From contig CAKUXX010000001.1 in assembly GCA_934702355.1 (NCBI GenBank), positions 127,045 through 191,044 on the forward strand: a DNA stretch of 64,000 bases. The letters run 5' to 3'. Below the pieces are notes generated by a model. That model saw only the letters and a list, made by a program, of their open reading frames with translations. It did not search any database and was not told the DNA's origin. The position numbers and the translations under genes were made by a program. This DNA is from an uncultured Methanomassiliicoccales archaeon (GTDB lineage Archaea; Thermoplasmatota; Thermoplasmata; Methanomassiliicoccales; Methanomethylophilaceae). Numbering within the stretch: the first letter of the stretch is position 1; each line of letters opens with the position of its first letter. Positions 1 to 8,809 of the stretch are shown here, one piece after another.

Positions 1-179
1 CCTATCTGATGGTCGACGAGGCCACCGTCAACAGAGAGTTCGGTGCATATTCGTCCGTGAGGGATGCTTCTCCGAAGTATGTCATCTCCATGGATCGGAT
101 AGACATGTCGAAAGACGGGATCATACATCTCAATCTGACAGATTTCCTCAGCGGGAAGAAGGATCTGTTCCTTACATGA
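1..179 (+). CDS. C-terminal fragment of a DUF4143-type AAA ATPase (5' end outside window)
   Basis: The window opens inside a plus-strand reading frame (codons in phase with position 3) that ends at TGA 177-179. About 58 residues are visible. They include a stretch containing SPKYVISMD followed by a short hydrophobic IIHLNLTDFL segment. This matches the usual end of AAA_14/DUF4143 proteins, where the nuclease-like fold closes with a PKYV-[LI]-[ST]-MD strand and a final ..I.H.N..DFLL segment. The next gene (370-1578) belongs to the same broad family, so this is probably one of two neighbouring paralogs. No ATP-binding motif can be seen because the 5' part is missing. Confidence 0.7.
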   Translation, partial: YLMVDEATVNREFGAYSSVRDASPKYVISMDRIDMSKDGIIHLNLTDFLSGKKDLFLT

Positions 180-217
180 CCATTCTGATCGAAAGGATGT
201 TTCTACACCCCAACTTA

Positions 218-254
218 CTTTGATAAATCAGGAATTTTTCCGATTTTATCAAAG
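218..254. terminator. Inverted repeat between two ATPase genes, possible terminator
   Basis: CTTTGATAAA at 218-227 is the exact reverse complement of TTTATCAAAG at 245-254. The loop between them is T-rich and contains ATTTTT. It lies 39 bases after the stop of the upstream partial gene, so it could end that transcript. It could also be an operator for the next gene. Confidence 0.4.
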
Positions 255-290
255 TTTGTTTCGAAGAGTCATAAGTTCCTCGCAGATGTT

Positions 291-350
291 TGGATTTCAA
301 TCCATAAAATCTTTGGATTAAAATCCATAAAATAACAACATTCAAATCCA
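291..350. promoter_or_regulatory. Three palindromic boxes with exact 23-bp period upstream of the ATPase at 370
   Basis: TGGATTTCAATCCA (291-304) and TGGATTAAAATCCA (314-327) are both perfect 6-2-6 palindromes. A third copy at 337-350 keeps the right half AATCCA and part of the left half. The starts are 291, 314 and 337, so the period is exactly 23 bp. The array ends 19 bp before the start codon and overlaps the likely promoter. A gene-specific operator is the simplest reading, as for the other ATPase genes in this window. Confidence 0.7.
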
Positions 351-369
351 TATATCCACATGATAGCAT

Positions 370-1578
370 ATGTCCAGCAAGATCATCGAACGTACCGCAT
401 ATCTCGCGAAGCTTGATTCGTACAGGAAGAACAGGGATCTGGTGAAGGTCATCACAGGCGTTCGCAGGTGCGGGAAATCGGAACTGATGAGACAGTTCAG
501 GCAGCATCTCATCTCCGACGGTGTGCCGGAGGACTCCATAATCCACATAGACCTGGAACGGAGGAGATACGTCATCGATTCGGAGAGGATGCTGTATGAG
601 ACCATCAGGAACTGCATAAAAGGAAATGACTGCTATGTCCTGCTCGATGAGGTGCAGCTTGTCAAAGGCTGGGAGAGGGTCGTTTCCACGATACGCAACG
701 AATTCGATGCCGACGTCTATGTCACAGGTTCGAACTCCAAGATGCTGTCGGACGAACTCGGCACGAACCTCACCGGACGTTATGTGACCGTGCATATCCT
801 GCCGTTCTCTTTCACAGAGTTCCTGAACAGATATCCTGTCGATACAGAACACGGATACATGCAGAGACTGGAAGAATACATCCTATGGGGCGGAATGCCC
901 ATCCTGGACCTCGACGACGATCCCGAGAAGAATCTGACCATCCTAAGCAGCATCTATGATTCGATCGTCAATCATGATATACGCCCAAGGGTCGAGATGG
1001 ACCAGGGCATCCTGGACAACATAACCGCCTTCATGCTGTCCAACACGGGCAACCTCACATCCATGAACAAACTGGCGACGGGCGCATACGTGAACGATCC
1101 CCGCACGGTCGAGAGGTACCTTGCGGAACTTGAGAGATGCTTCCTATTCTACAGGGCCGACAGATACGATATCGTCGGATCCAAGCATCTGAGGACCAAT
1201 GCCAAGTTCTATCCGGTCGACACGGGGATGGTCGGCGCCATCCTGTATGGTCGCGACGTCAACATGTCGGCCCTTCTGGAGAGCGTCGTGTTCATCGAGC
1301 TTGTGAGAAGGGGATACAGGGTCTCTGTAGGCTCTTTCAAAGGCAAGGAGATCGACTTCACAGCATGGAAGAGCGACGGGGCCGTCGAATTCTACCAGGT
1401 ATGCATAAGGATCGATGACAGGAAGACCCTTGACAGGGAGCTTGCCCCGTTCAGGAACATGGAGAAAGGTCACAGGAAGGTGCTGATTCTCATGGACTGT
1501 CACGAAACGCCTGAGGTTCCCGAAGATGTGGAATGCATCGGCGCCGCGGAATGGCTCATGCAGTATCCGCGTCTGTGA
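370..1578 (+). CDS. AAA_14/DUF4143 family ATPase
   Basis: 402-residue P-loop ATPase of the archaeal and bacterial AAA plus DUF4143 type. Walker A GVRRCGKS lies near residues 30-37 and Walker B YVLLDEVQ near 89-96. A sensor-like TGSNSKM follows, and the C-terminal half carries the DUF4143 PD-(D/E)XK-like pattern (LESVVFIELVRRGY ... GKEIDF). Proteins of this family are common in archaea but have no firm biochemical role; they are usually called ATP-binding proteins. The ATG at 370 is the only sensible start and gives the usual N-terminus. The gene stands alone and faces trm5 across 12 bp. Its private palindromic array (291-350) suggests autoregulation. Confidence 0.88.
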   Translation: MSSKIIERTAYLAKLDSYRKNRDLVKVITGVRRCGKSELMRQFRQHLISDGVPEDSIIHIDLERRRYVIDSERMLYETIRNCIKGNDCYVLLDEVQLVKGWERVVSTIRNEFDADVYVTGSNSKMLSDELGTNLTGRYVTVHILPFSFTEFLNRYPVDTEHGYMQRLEEYILWGGMPILDLDDDPEKNLTILSSIYDSIVNHDIRPRVEMDQGILDNITAFMLSNTGNLTSMNKLATGAYVNDPRTVERYLAELERCFLFYRADRYDIVGSKHLRTNAKFYPVDTGMVGAILYGRDVNMSALLESVVFIELVRRGYRVSVGSFKGKEIDFTAWKSDGAVEFYQVCIRIDDRKTLDRELAPFRNMEKGHRKVLILMDCHETPEVPEDVECIGAAEWLMQYPRL

Positions 1579-1590
1579 GAAGACCCGGGA

Positions 1591-2589
1591 TCATTCCTTG
1601 CGGATGTCGAGCGAGTACACGCTCATGGTCGGCGAATAGGTCTTCAGCTCGAAACTCGAGACCTCGATGACATGACCGTTTTCCTTGGCATCCGAGACCA
1701 TCTTCTCCACCAGCGGCGGGAAGTCGACACGCTCGATGATCTTGTACATATGGACCGTGCCGCCGTGGTTGAGGTGGTCCAGTGCGCACGGGAGGAACCT
1801 GTCGGCTATCTGCGGCAGGTTCATTATGATCCTGTCCGCCATCGGAAGATCCCTGATCACAACGGATGAGTCCCCGGTCATCGGATGGAGGCATTTCACG
1901 CCGTTGCGCTCGGCGTTCATGCGGGCGAAATGCTCCGCCTCTGGATTCAGATCGATGGAATAGATTATCTCGGGTTTTGCTAGCTTGCCTATGACCGTGC
2001 CGAAGGGTGCTACGCCTCCGAACATGTCGATTATGGTCTCTCCGTCTCCGACGAGTCCCGCGATACGGGACCTCTCGCTGCTGAGACGCGGGTTGAAGTA
2101 GACACGGGACGGGTCCGTCCACAGTCTGACCCCGAACTCCTTGTGGACCGTCTCGGAACGGTCCTCCCCGGCAAGATGGACCAGATCGCGTATCCTGAAA
2201 TCCCCTTTGACGCCCCTGTCCATGAACACGGACCTGAGACTGCTGTTGACCTTCAGAAGGGCCTCCCCGATACCGCTTCCGTAGGGGATCAGCTCATCGG
2301 GCAGCTTTATCATCGCCACATCGCCGACGACGTCGAATGACGAGGGAAGAAGTTCTTTGAGCCCTTCCGGGACCGAGACCACGTCCCTGTAGTCGGTCGG
2401 GCGCTGCTCCTGCACCTGCATCTCCGCATCCACGACCTCGTACGGACCGTACGAATCGCACAGGATCGGGATCAGAAGGTCCCCTCCGTCGGAACGTATC
2501 CTGGCGGACAGGTCCAGCATGCCCTCTGAGAATAGCTTCGAGCGTACGGGCTCGCCTTCCTTTTTCGGGACACGGATGCATCTGGTCAT
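1591..2589 (-). CDS. trm5: tRNA (guanine-37-N1)-methyltransferase Trm5
   Basis: 332 residues, matching archaeal Trm5, a class I SAM-dependent methyltransferase that makes m1G37 in tRNA and so prevents +1 frameshifting. A poorly conserved N-terminal region is followed by FGVRLWTDPSRVYFNPRLSSER (the NPRLSSER-type substrate loop), the SAM-binding DMFGGVAPFG, the acidic IYSIDLNPEA and the catalytic NLPQ motif. The start codon is 24 bp downstream of the ABC ATPase stop, so it is probably the last gene of the uptake operon, although its function is unrelated. It converges with the ATPase at 370-1578. Confidence 0.9.
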   Translation of the reverse strand: MTRCIRVPKKEGEPVRSKLFSEGMLDLSARIRSDGGDLLIPILCDSYGPYEVVDAEMQVQEQRPTDYRDVVSVPEGLKELLPSSFDVVGDVAMIKLPDELIPYGSGIGEALLKVNSSLRSVFMDRGVKGDFRIRDLVHLAGEDRSETVHKEFGVRLWTDPSRVYFNPRLSSERSRIAGLVGDGETIIDMFGGVAPFGTVIGKLAKPEIIYSIDLNPEAEHFARMNAERNGVKCLHPMTGDSSVVIRDLPMADRIIMNLPQIADRFLPCALDHLNHGGTVHMYKIIERVDFPPLVEKMVSDAKENGHVIEVSSFELKTYSPTMSVYSLDIRKE

Positions 2590-2613
2590 AGGCCGAGGAT
2601 ATCAATATCCGTC

Positions 2614-3420
2614 TTAAATGGTACCATGTTTGACATTGTATTTCTTGGGTAGAACGAAGAGTTCTCCGTCCGAATCGAATCCGACTGATGCACTGACATC
2701 ATAAACGTCCTCGATGAGCTCGGCCGTTATCACCTTCTTCGGATCGCCTATCCCGACTAGTTCGCCCTTCTTCATAATAATGCACATGTCGCAGTAGCGA
2801 GCCATCAGTGAGATGTCATGTTCGGCCACCAGGATTGTCATATCCTTCTGTACCATCGCATTGAGGTACTCCATGACCTCCAACTTATACTTCATATCAA
2901 GATGGGATGTAGGCTCGTCCACTAGCATCAGTCTGGGCTTCTGAACGTATGCCTTGGCGATCAGCACCCTCTGGCGCTCACCTGATGACAATGCTCCGAC
3001 AGCACGGTCCTTCAGATGAAGGACTCCGAACTTCTCCAAAGCTTCCATTACCATGGACTCATCCTCTGGAGGCTCCCACCAGACATTCTTCAGATATGGA
3101 TACCGACCCAGCATCACTGTTTCGAATACCGTGAGTCCGAAGCTTCCCCTGAGCTCTGCAGGAACATTGGCGACCTTTGTAGCGATCTCACCGGGTGTTT
3201 TGTTCAATATGGATTCTCCGTCTATGAGAATGTCTCCACCTGTGGGATTATGAAGACGATTGATGCACTTCATCATGGTTGTCTTCCCACAACCATTCGG
3301 ACCTATCAACCCGACAAGCTTCCCCGGACCGATCTTGTATGATATGCCACGGACTGCCTTGTATCCGTCTTCGTATGTCTTTTCCAGATTGCGGACTTCC
3401 AGCAAAGGAACCTCATCCAT
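2614..3420 (-). CDS. ABC transporter ATP-binding protein of the cobalamin/iron-siderophore (BtuD/FecE) class
   Basis: 268 residues from ATG 3420. The reading frame runs further upstream, but this start gives MDEVPLLEVRNLEKTY, typical of the family; it has a GGGAGGATG ribosome site and overlaps the permease stop by 8 bp. Walker A GPNGCGKTT, the signature LSSGERQR, Walker B LMLVDEPT and the switch histidine of VAEHD are all present, so it should hydrolyse ATP. It would power uptake through the permease half of the neighbouring fusion protein (3413-6355). Whether the ligand is a corrinoid, haem or Fe-siderophore cannot be decided from the ATPase. The DUF4430-like domains upstream favour corrinoid. 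Confidence 0.88.
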   Translation of the reverse strand: MDEVPLLEVRNLEKTYEDGYKAVRGISYKIGPGKLVGLIGPNGCGKTTMMKCINRLHNPTGGDILIDGESILNKTPGEIATKVANVPAELRGSFGLTVFETVMLGRYPYLKNVWWEPPEDESMVMEALEKFGVLHLKDRAVGALSSGERQRVLIAKAYVQKPRLMLVDEPTSHLDMKYKLEVMEYLNAMVQKDMTILVAEHDISLMARYCDMCIIMKKGELVGIGDPKKVITAELIEDVYDVSASVGFDSDGELFVLPKKYNVKHGTI

Positions 3421-6355
3421 CGTACATCCTCCCTCTCTTGATAAGCAGATACGCGAACACAGGTATTCCAATCACCGTCGTGATTGCACCAACAGGTAGT
3501 TCCATCCCATAGTATCCGGTCCTTGCAAGGAGATCGGCCAGCATGAGCATAGCTCCTCCGAAGCATATGGATGCGGGGAGGACCATCCTATGATCGCTTC
3601 CCAATATCATCCTGCAAAGATGCGGAATCACCAGACCTACGAAACCGATCACACCGCAGAATGCAACACACACCGATGTGAGAACAGATGCGAGGATCAG
3701 AAGCAATCTATTGAATTTGCGTACATCCAACCCCATCTGACGGGCCTGATCCTCACCCAGTAGAACAAGATTGAGCTCCTTTGCCCATAACAATGGAACT
3801 GCAGAAAGGAACAAGGACAGAAAGAGGACTATTCCTATCTGAGACCATGTAATCTCCGCGAACGATCCGTACAGCCATGAAAGAGCATTACTCAGTTTGT
3901 TACCCGACATCGTCAACATCAATGTCTGAACGGCTGAGAATGCAAGCCCAACCACCACTCCGGACAGAACATAGTTTATGGCCGATCCACCGGCCTTCTC
4001 TGCCAATACCATCGTACACGCGAAAGCTAAGAGACCGCCGATCGCCGCTGTTATTGCCGTCAGGAATATAGAGTGTGGAGAGAACAGGCCGAAGAAGGTG
4101 AAATCGAACGCGATCACCGCTATGGCTGCCACACCTGCGCCGGAAGACACACCCATTATGTACGGATCAACCAAAGGATTCCTGATTATGGCTTGATAGA
4201 TGCATCCTGCGACGGATAGACCTATTCCGACAGCAAATGCCGCTATTGTCCTGGGAAGTCTGGTAACAAAGACGGTCATCTCGGTGGAATCAAGACCTAC
4301 GCCACCTTTGGATATGGCTGAGAACAGTGCCTGATATGCTTCCACAGGGTTCAGAACCGATGTCGCACCTACACACAAGCAAAGTGTAAATGCTGAGAAC
4401 GAAAGAATTGTTCCAATGATGATGATGAACTTGAGCCTGTGCCTGCTACGTGTGTTGTGGGAGATGTCATCTCCGTAGAGGTAATGGACAAACCTTTCTT
4501 TGAGATATGCGAACGGACGCTCCTCATCCTTGGCAAAACGGATTACGGCATATATTGCCGCGAGAACCACCATTATCGCAAAAACGATTATCGCCAAGAT
4601 TCCGATGACCGGAAGTCCCTTAGATGCATCTGGGCCGCTGTATCCCGTGAAACCCCCCGATAATGCGAAGATACCTGCATCTGTTCCACTGAGGAACAAC
4701 CCATCGATGACCAACGGGGCCACCATGTTGAAATTACGGACCCCTGGAGGCACCTTGGCGACACCTTCGATCCCTCCATTCACAGACAGCATATAGATGG
4801 GATCGCTGGAAGAATAGCTGTGCGCAAAGATGTGTTGCCCGTTGACCAATACCATTGCAGAATGGATCTCGGCCAATCCCTCTGTGATGCACTCCAGATT
4901 CAGATCGGCCCCTAGCCTGTACAGGGATGTATCAACACCGTTCGAGATCAGCACATACGCTCCCGAAAACGAATCAGTCTCTACAGGGAGTACATACCTG
5001 CCTGTGATTCCCAACGTATCATCCAGATACAATTTAGTCAACACGTTGGAAGAAATGTCAAAGCTATATGCAGCAAGACCCGAATATTTCTGATCCATTC
5101 CACGCCCATCTGAAACTGTGAAGAACAGGATATGCTTGCCATTGTCTCTGATGACAGCTACCTGACCTACGTTTCCGTATGTATCTTCCTTCACCTTCAC
5201 CTGATATACTGTCTCAGATGCTAACAGATTGCCTGATTTAGAATCGAATACATTTAGAGAGCCGTCTAGAGCCCCCACATAAAGGATGTCGTCCACCAAT
5301 GTTGGAGATACGAGGTATGTGCTTCCGGTCAGAAGATTCGACCAGATCAGATTGAGATCTATATCAAAACAATAGACCATCCCGTTCGAATGTGTGACAT
5401 AAATCGCACCATTGCCGTACACCATCGACGAGAATGCCGCATTATAGGATTTTCCAACCAGGTCTGTAAGGGGAAGGGAAGGTGCGGGCTTTACGGATGC
5501 CATCTCCGATCCGTTGAACGATGTGACATTGATGTTATCCGTCCCTGGCCCGGTCCTCCAAGGCATCTTGTAAATATAGCCGGTCATGGTGGCGATATAG
5601 ATGCTGTCACCGACGATCAGTGGAGTGGATGATTCATAATTGGCGCCACTGGGGAACGAGAATGTCCACACGTCTTCTCCCGTCTGGGCGTCCATGCATA
5701 CCAATCTTGCGAGCTTGTCCACACCGAAGACGCCGAATTTCTGGAACACACATCCGCCTGCATAAAGCATGTTAGCATATGATGCTCCCGTTGCCTTCCA
5801 TTCGGTGTTGTATTCTCCCGAGCTTCCGATCTCAGCAATAGCAGAACCAGAATTGGAGGCGTCACCTCTTGACATTGTCCAAGCGGACGGATGGTCGGGA
5901 GTAACCGTCGGTACAATGCCCTCTGGGTAGTATCCGAGCGCCACCGGAGCCGAACCGGAATCTCCATTCAGATCGGAAACATACTCCCATGAGGTTCCGT
6001 TCCAAAGATACACATTCCACGCCACTTCGATCGTGGTTCCCGTAGTACCAGCGACGGACATGGATCCACCGGATGATGGGGCCCCTATGACCTTTGACCC
6101 GACCCCATCCACGATGATGGACCCATCAAGAGAGAAATCTGCACCGATGTTTCCCAAACCGGTGGTGATGACGCTCTTGAAAGAGCCCGTTCCGCCTTCT
6201 GCCCACTTGACGACTCCGTCCCCGCGGTCCAAAAGGAAATTACCCTCTTGGGAAGCAGCATCGGAATCGTCACCAAGCATTACGACGGGAGCGATCATCG
6301 ATGAAATTATCAATATCGCAACCAGGACCACTGTTCTTTCCTTTCCGAACGTCAT
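3413..6355 (-). CDS. Fusion: secreted PQQ-type beta-propeller plus FecCD/BtuC-family ABC permease
   Basis: 980 residues, about three times the normal size of a FecCD permease. It starts with a signal or anchor segment (hydrophobic residues about 8-28). A DUF4430-like patch with WNVYLWNGTSWEYV follows (about 95-130), then several PQQ/Kelch-like blade repeats (for example KLARLVCMDAQTGEDVW and GMVYCFDIDLNLIW, about 150-580). After one membrane helix near 590 and a charged cytoplasmic linker there is a complete FecCD domain (about 640-980) with TRLPRTIAAFAVGIGLSVAGCIYQ and FCGVIGFVGLVIPHLCRM. The start overlaps the stop of the binding-protein gene (ATGA), and the end overlaps the ATPase. The propeller would face outside and could capture or gate ligand. 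The frame is open throughout, so this is a genuine fusion. Confidence 0.85.
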   Translation of the reverse strand: MTFGKERTVVLVAILIISSMIAPVVMLGDDSDAASQEGNFLLDRGDGVVKWAEGGTGSFKSVITTGLGNIGADFSLDGSIIVDGVGSKVIGAPSSGGSMSVAGTTGTTIEVAWNVYLWNGTSWEYVSDLNGDSGSAPVALGYYPEGIVPTVTPDHPSAWTMSRGDASNSGSAIAEIGSSGEYNTEWKATGASYANMLYAGGCVFQKFGVFGVDKLARLVCMDAQTGEDVWTFSFPSGANYESSTPLIVGDSIYIATMTGYIYKMPWRTGPGTDNINVTSFNGSEMASVKPAPSLPLTDLVGKSYNAAFSSMVYGNGAIYVTHSNGMVYCFDIDLNLIWSNLLTGSTYLVSPTLVDDILYVGALDGSLNVFDSKSGNLLASETVYQVKVKEDTYGNVGQVAVIRDNGKHILFFTVSDGRGMDQKYSGLAAYSFDISSNVLTKLYLDDTLGITGRYVLPVETDSFSGAYVLISNGVDTSLYRLGADLNLECITEGLAEIHSAMVLVNGQHIFAHSYSSSDPIYMLSVNGGIEGVAKVPPGVRNFNMVAPLVIDGLFLSGTDAGIFALSGGFTGYSGPDASKGLPVIGILAIIVFAIMVVLAAIYAVIRFAKDEERPFAYLKERFVHYLYGDDISHNTRSRHRLKFIIIIGTILSFSAFTLCLCVGATSVLNPVEAYQALFSAISKGGVGLDSTEMTVFVTRLPRTIAAFAVGIGLSVAGCIYQAIIRNPLVDPYIMGVSSGAGVAAIAVIAFDFTFFGLFSPHSIFLTAITAAIGGLLAFACTMVLAEKAGGSAINYVLSGVVVGLAFSAVQTLMLTMSGNKLSNALSWLYGSFAEITWSQIGIVLFLSLFLSAVPLLWAKELNLVLLGEDQARQMGLDVRKFNRLLLILASVLTSVCVAFCGVIGFVGLVIPHLCRMILGSDHRMVLPASICFGGAMLMLADLLARTGYYGMELPVGAITTVIGIPVFAYLLIKRGRMYDG

Positions 6356-7659
6356 ATGCTCAAATCCTTGCTGTAGTTTAGATAGTCACGATAAGAATTC
6401 CCTATGTATTTCGGAACCTCTGTTTCGAAGGCATCCGGATAAAGGAACATGGCCATTAGCTCCGTCACCTGAGCGGTTCTGGGGCCATAGCGTTGGAACA
6501 TCTCGGCGGCATCTTCGCATACCATGTATATCCTGCCATTCTTGTATGCATCTGTGGCCTTCCACTGTTCCGGCAGATGTTTCATAAGATAATCGTACTC
6601 TTGTTGAGTGGCCTTGTATTCCGATGTGATGACAATGATGACATCCTGATCTGCAGCGATCATATCAGCAGTCAGATGTGTCCATCCACTCCATTTGGAG
6701 AAGGAATTGCCTGTATCGAGCAGATCCAAAATGCCGTCTATGTATGTGTATCTGCCAGCCACCCATGGACTTATATCAGGTTCAAGTGTCACCATCGTCT
6801 TCAACGAACCGTCTGAGTATCCACCTATGACTTTGGAAACAGCCTCGAACACGTATTCGGATTCCTCGATCACTATCTCTGAAGCCATGAAGTATCCTGT
6901 GACCATTCCGACGATGAATATGTTGTCTGTGACACTGTTCAGACCCTCTCCGGGATACAATACAATGGAATTAATCGATACGGAACGCAGTTGTTTGGCC
7001 ACCTGATAGTGTGAATATTGGGAACCGTCACAGAACACCACATCGGGATTTGTAGAGGTGATGACCTCGAAACTCGGACTTGTGAACGTGCCGACCATGG
7101 AGATCGATCCATTCTCCCTAGCCACACGCACGGACTCCGGATAATCAGAATAATAATCTGTCCCCACTATGATCTTCTCTGCACCCACTGCCGCAACAAT
7201 CTCGGTTATGGTGGGGGACAATGAGACTACCCTGTGTCTCTGCGAGAAACCGTATATGGAATTGCCTGCGGAATCCACAGCGACAGTGGGCTGTTCACCT
7301 GAAGAACGATAGGCCCAGGACGTTATGGTGTAGTCCGAAGGATTCTGAGTGTATGGTGAAGACAAGAGAGTCCAATCGGTACTGCCCTTACAGATCGCCC
7401 ACAGATTCCACTGCTTGTCATCATCAGACAATATACCGTTGATTCCTTGTATGTGCCCCGTCTCGTCAAAAATGAGCTCGAAACCGTTCTGTTCACATAC
7501 ATATTCGAGAACGTCCCTTGCATTATCGAATTCCGACAGCTCAACATCAGTCCATACCGTATCATATGAATCGAAATCTATGACCGTTCCGTTGGCCTGT
7601 TGAGCCTCTGTGGAAGTTACTAGAACCCCGGCGGATACAGCCAATATTATACCGATCAA
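6352..7659 (-). CDS. Secreted DUF4430 domain fused to a BtuF/FepB-type periplasmic-binding domain
   Basis: About 435 residues. A signal-type hydrophobic segment is followed by a DUF4430 (transcobalamin-like) domain, roughly residues 25-125, with the pattern DVLEYVCEQNGFELIFDETGHIQGINGI and WNLWAICKGSTDW. A TroA/BtuF-like substrate-binding domain follows, with RVVSLSPTITEIVAAVGAEKIIVGTDYYSDYP. This is the ligand receptor for the downstream permease and ATPase; the transcobalamin-like domain argues for corrinoid. The start is uncertain. TTG at 7659 leaves a signal peptide with no positive N-terminus. A CTG at 7701, preceded by GGTGAT, would add a basic residue and a longer hydrophobic run. There is no in-frame ATG or GTG. 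Confidence 0.82.
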   Translation of the reverse strand: MIGIILAVSAGVLVTSTEAQQANGTVIDFDSYDTVWTDVELSEFDNARDVLEYVCEQNGFELIFDETGHIQGINGILSDDDKQWNLWAICKGSTDWTLLSSPYTQNPSDYTITSWAYRSSGEQPTVAVDSAGNSIYGFSQRHRVVSLSPTITEIVAAVGAEKIIVGTDYYSDYPESVRVARENGSISMVGTFTSPSFEVITSTNPDVVFCDGSQYSHYQVAKQLRSVSINSIVLYPGEGLNSVTDNIFIVGMVTGYFMASEIVIEESEYVFEAVSKVIGGYSDGSLKTMVTLEPDISPWVAGRYTYIDGILDLLDTGNSFSKWSGWTHLTADMIAADQDVIIVITSEYKATQQEYDYLMKHLPEQWKATDAYKNGRIYMVCEDAAEMFQRYGPRTAQVTELMAMFLYPDAFETEVPKYIGNSYRDYLNYSKDLSI

Positions 7660-7723
7660 AACAAGGATAAAAGATATCAGTACCCTGTTCTGCGCATTCA
7701 GAAGATCACCATCGGATTAAGGG

Positions 7724-7739
7724 AGGGGCCGAAGCCCCT
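7724..7739 (-). terminator. AGGGGC/GCCCCT hairpin between the two surface-protein genes
   Basis: On the minus strand this reads AGGGGC, loop TTCG, GCCCCT, directly after the stop of the tandem-domain gene (7747-8706). A UUCG-type loop makes it very stable. The minus strand lacks a strong T run here (the plus strand has one), so it could be an attenuator or processing site inside the operon rather than a full stop. The same hairpin design recurs at 9681 and 16390. Confidence 0.5.
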
Positions 7740-7746
7740 TTTTGAT

Positions 7747-8706
7747 TCAAGCGAAAGGTCCTGTGGACGAAAGTTCGCTGTTCTTCTCGGGTGTGACCGA
7801 GTAAGTGGTTACGTAGGTCTTTCCGTCCATGGTGTAATCGCCGTAAGAGATGTACACGATGTTGGATGAGACCTTAGGAAGGGACGGTCCTGCTGCGAAA
7901 TAACCGGAATAGTAGTTGGCCATGTCAGCGGATGTGTACAGATAGATGGAGTAACCGGTTCCCATCCAGTTGCCGTTGGCATCGGTGGTACTGCTTGATT
8001 CGAATCCCTCGAAACTGACCATGTTCTTGCTGCTGATGCTGTACTTTATTCCAGCCTTATTCATTGCAGCCTCAAATGCGACTTTGGCGTCGGAACCCTC
8101 TCCGGAATACCATCCGTTGTTGTCTCCCATACCGTCGAGATAGAAGTAGTACATGTCGTATGAAACAGGCTTGTAGTCTGCATCAATGAACGGGCCACCC
8201 TCTGAGATCTTGGCACTGGTAGTGGTAGGGCTGAGCTTGTATTCAGTAACGTAGGTCTTTCCGTCCATGGTGTAATCGCCGTAGGAGATGTACACGATGT
8301 TGGATGCGACATCCTGAAGAGCGGGTCCTGCCACAAAGTAGCCGGAATAGTAGTTGGCCATGTCAGTGGATGTGTACAGATAGATAGAGTAACCAGTTCC
8401 TATCCAATTGCCGTTGGCATCGGTTCCACTGCTTGACTCGAATCCCTCGAAACTGACCATAGATTTGTTGAAGGTGTACTTCACACCATCATTCTTCATT
8501 GCAGTCTCGAAAGCAGATTTGACATTGTCGCCTTTGGCGGAGTGCCAACCATTGTTATCTCCCATACCATCGAGATAGAAGTAGTATGTGAGATCTGCAT
8601 CTTTCTCGCCGTTATCTTTGTCATCACCTATGAAGGCGAATGAAGCGGCAGCAACGATCACAATCGCTACAATTGCCACAGCGGCGATTATCTTGTTGTT
8701 GATCAT
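7747..8706 (-). CDS. Membrane-anchored surface protein with two tandem DUF4430-like domains
   Basis: 319 residues from ATG 8706, preferred over an upstream frame start because of GGTGA just upstream and the classic MINNKIIAAVAIVAIVIV anchor. The rest is two nearly identical modules of about 130 residues (about 40-165 and 180-305). Each has YYFYLDGMGDNNGW, a helix with AFE.AM...G.KY, a MVSFEGFESSS motif, GYSIYLYTS.DMANYYSGYF and NIVYISYGDYTMDGKTYVT. The layout resembles transcobalamin-like DUF4430 domains. The protein is the first gene of the uptake operon and probably holds the ligand at the cell surface. High identity between modules, also at DNA level, suggests recent duplication. Exact ligand unknown. 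Confidence 0.78.
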   Translation of the reverse strand: MINNKIIAAVAIVAIVIVAAASFAFIGDDKDNGEKDADLTYYFYLDGMGDNNGWHSAKGDNVKSAFETAMKNDGVKYTFNKSMVSFEGFESSSGTDANGNWIGTGYSIYLYTSTDMANYYSGYFVAGPALQDVASNIVYISYGDYTMDGKTYVTEYKLSPTTTSAKISEGGPFIDADYKPVSYDMYYFYLDGMGDNNGWYSGEGSDAKVAFEAAMNKAGIKYSISSKNMVSFEGFESSSTTDANGNWMGTGYSIYLYTSADMANYYSGYFAAGPSLPKVSSNIVYISYGDYTMDGKTYVTTYSVTPEKNSELSSTGPFA

Positions 8707-8809
8707 AATGTTCACCAGGTTAAACCTGTTGGATGAATTATCCACTAATGCGGATAAAAAGATACCGTATATCTTATTACCAACAGGTCCAATCGTGCTA
8801 CTTGGAACC

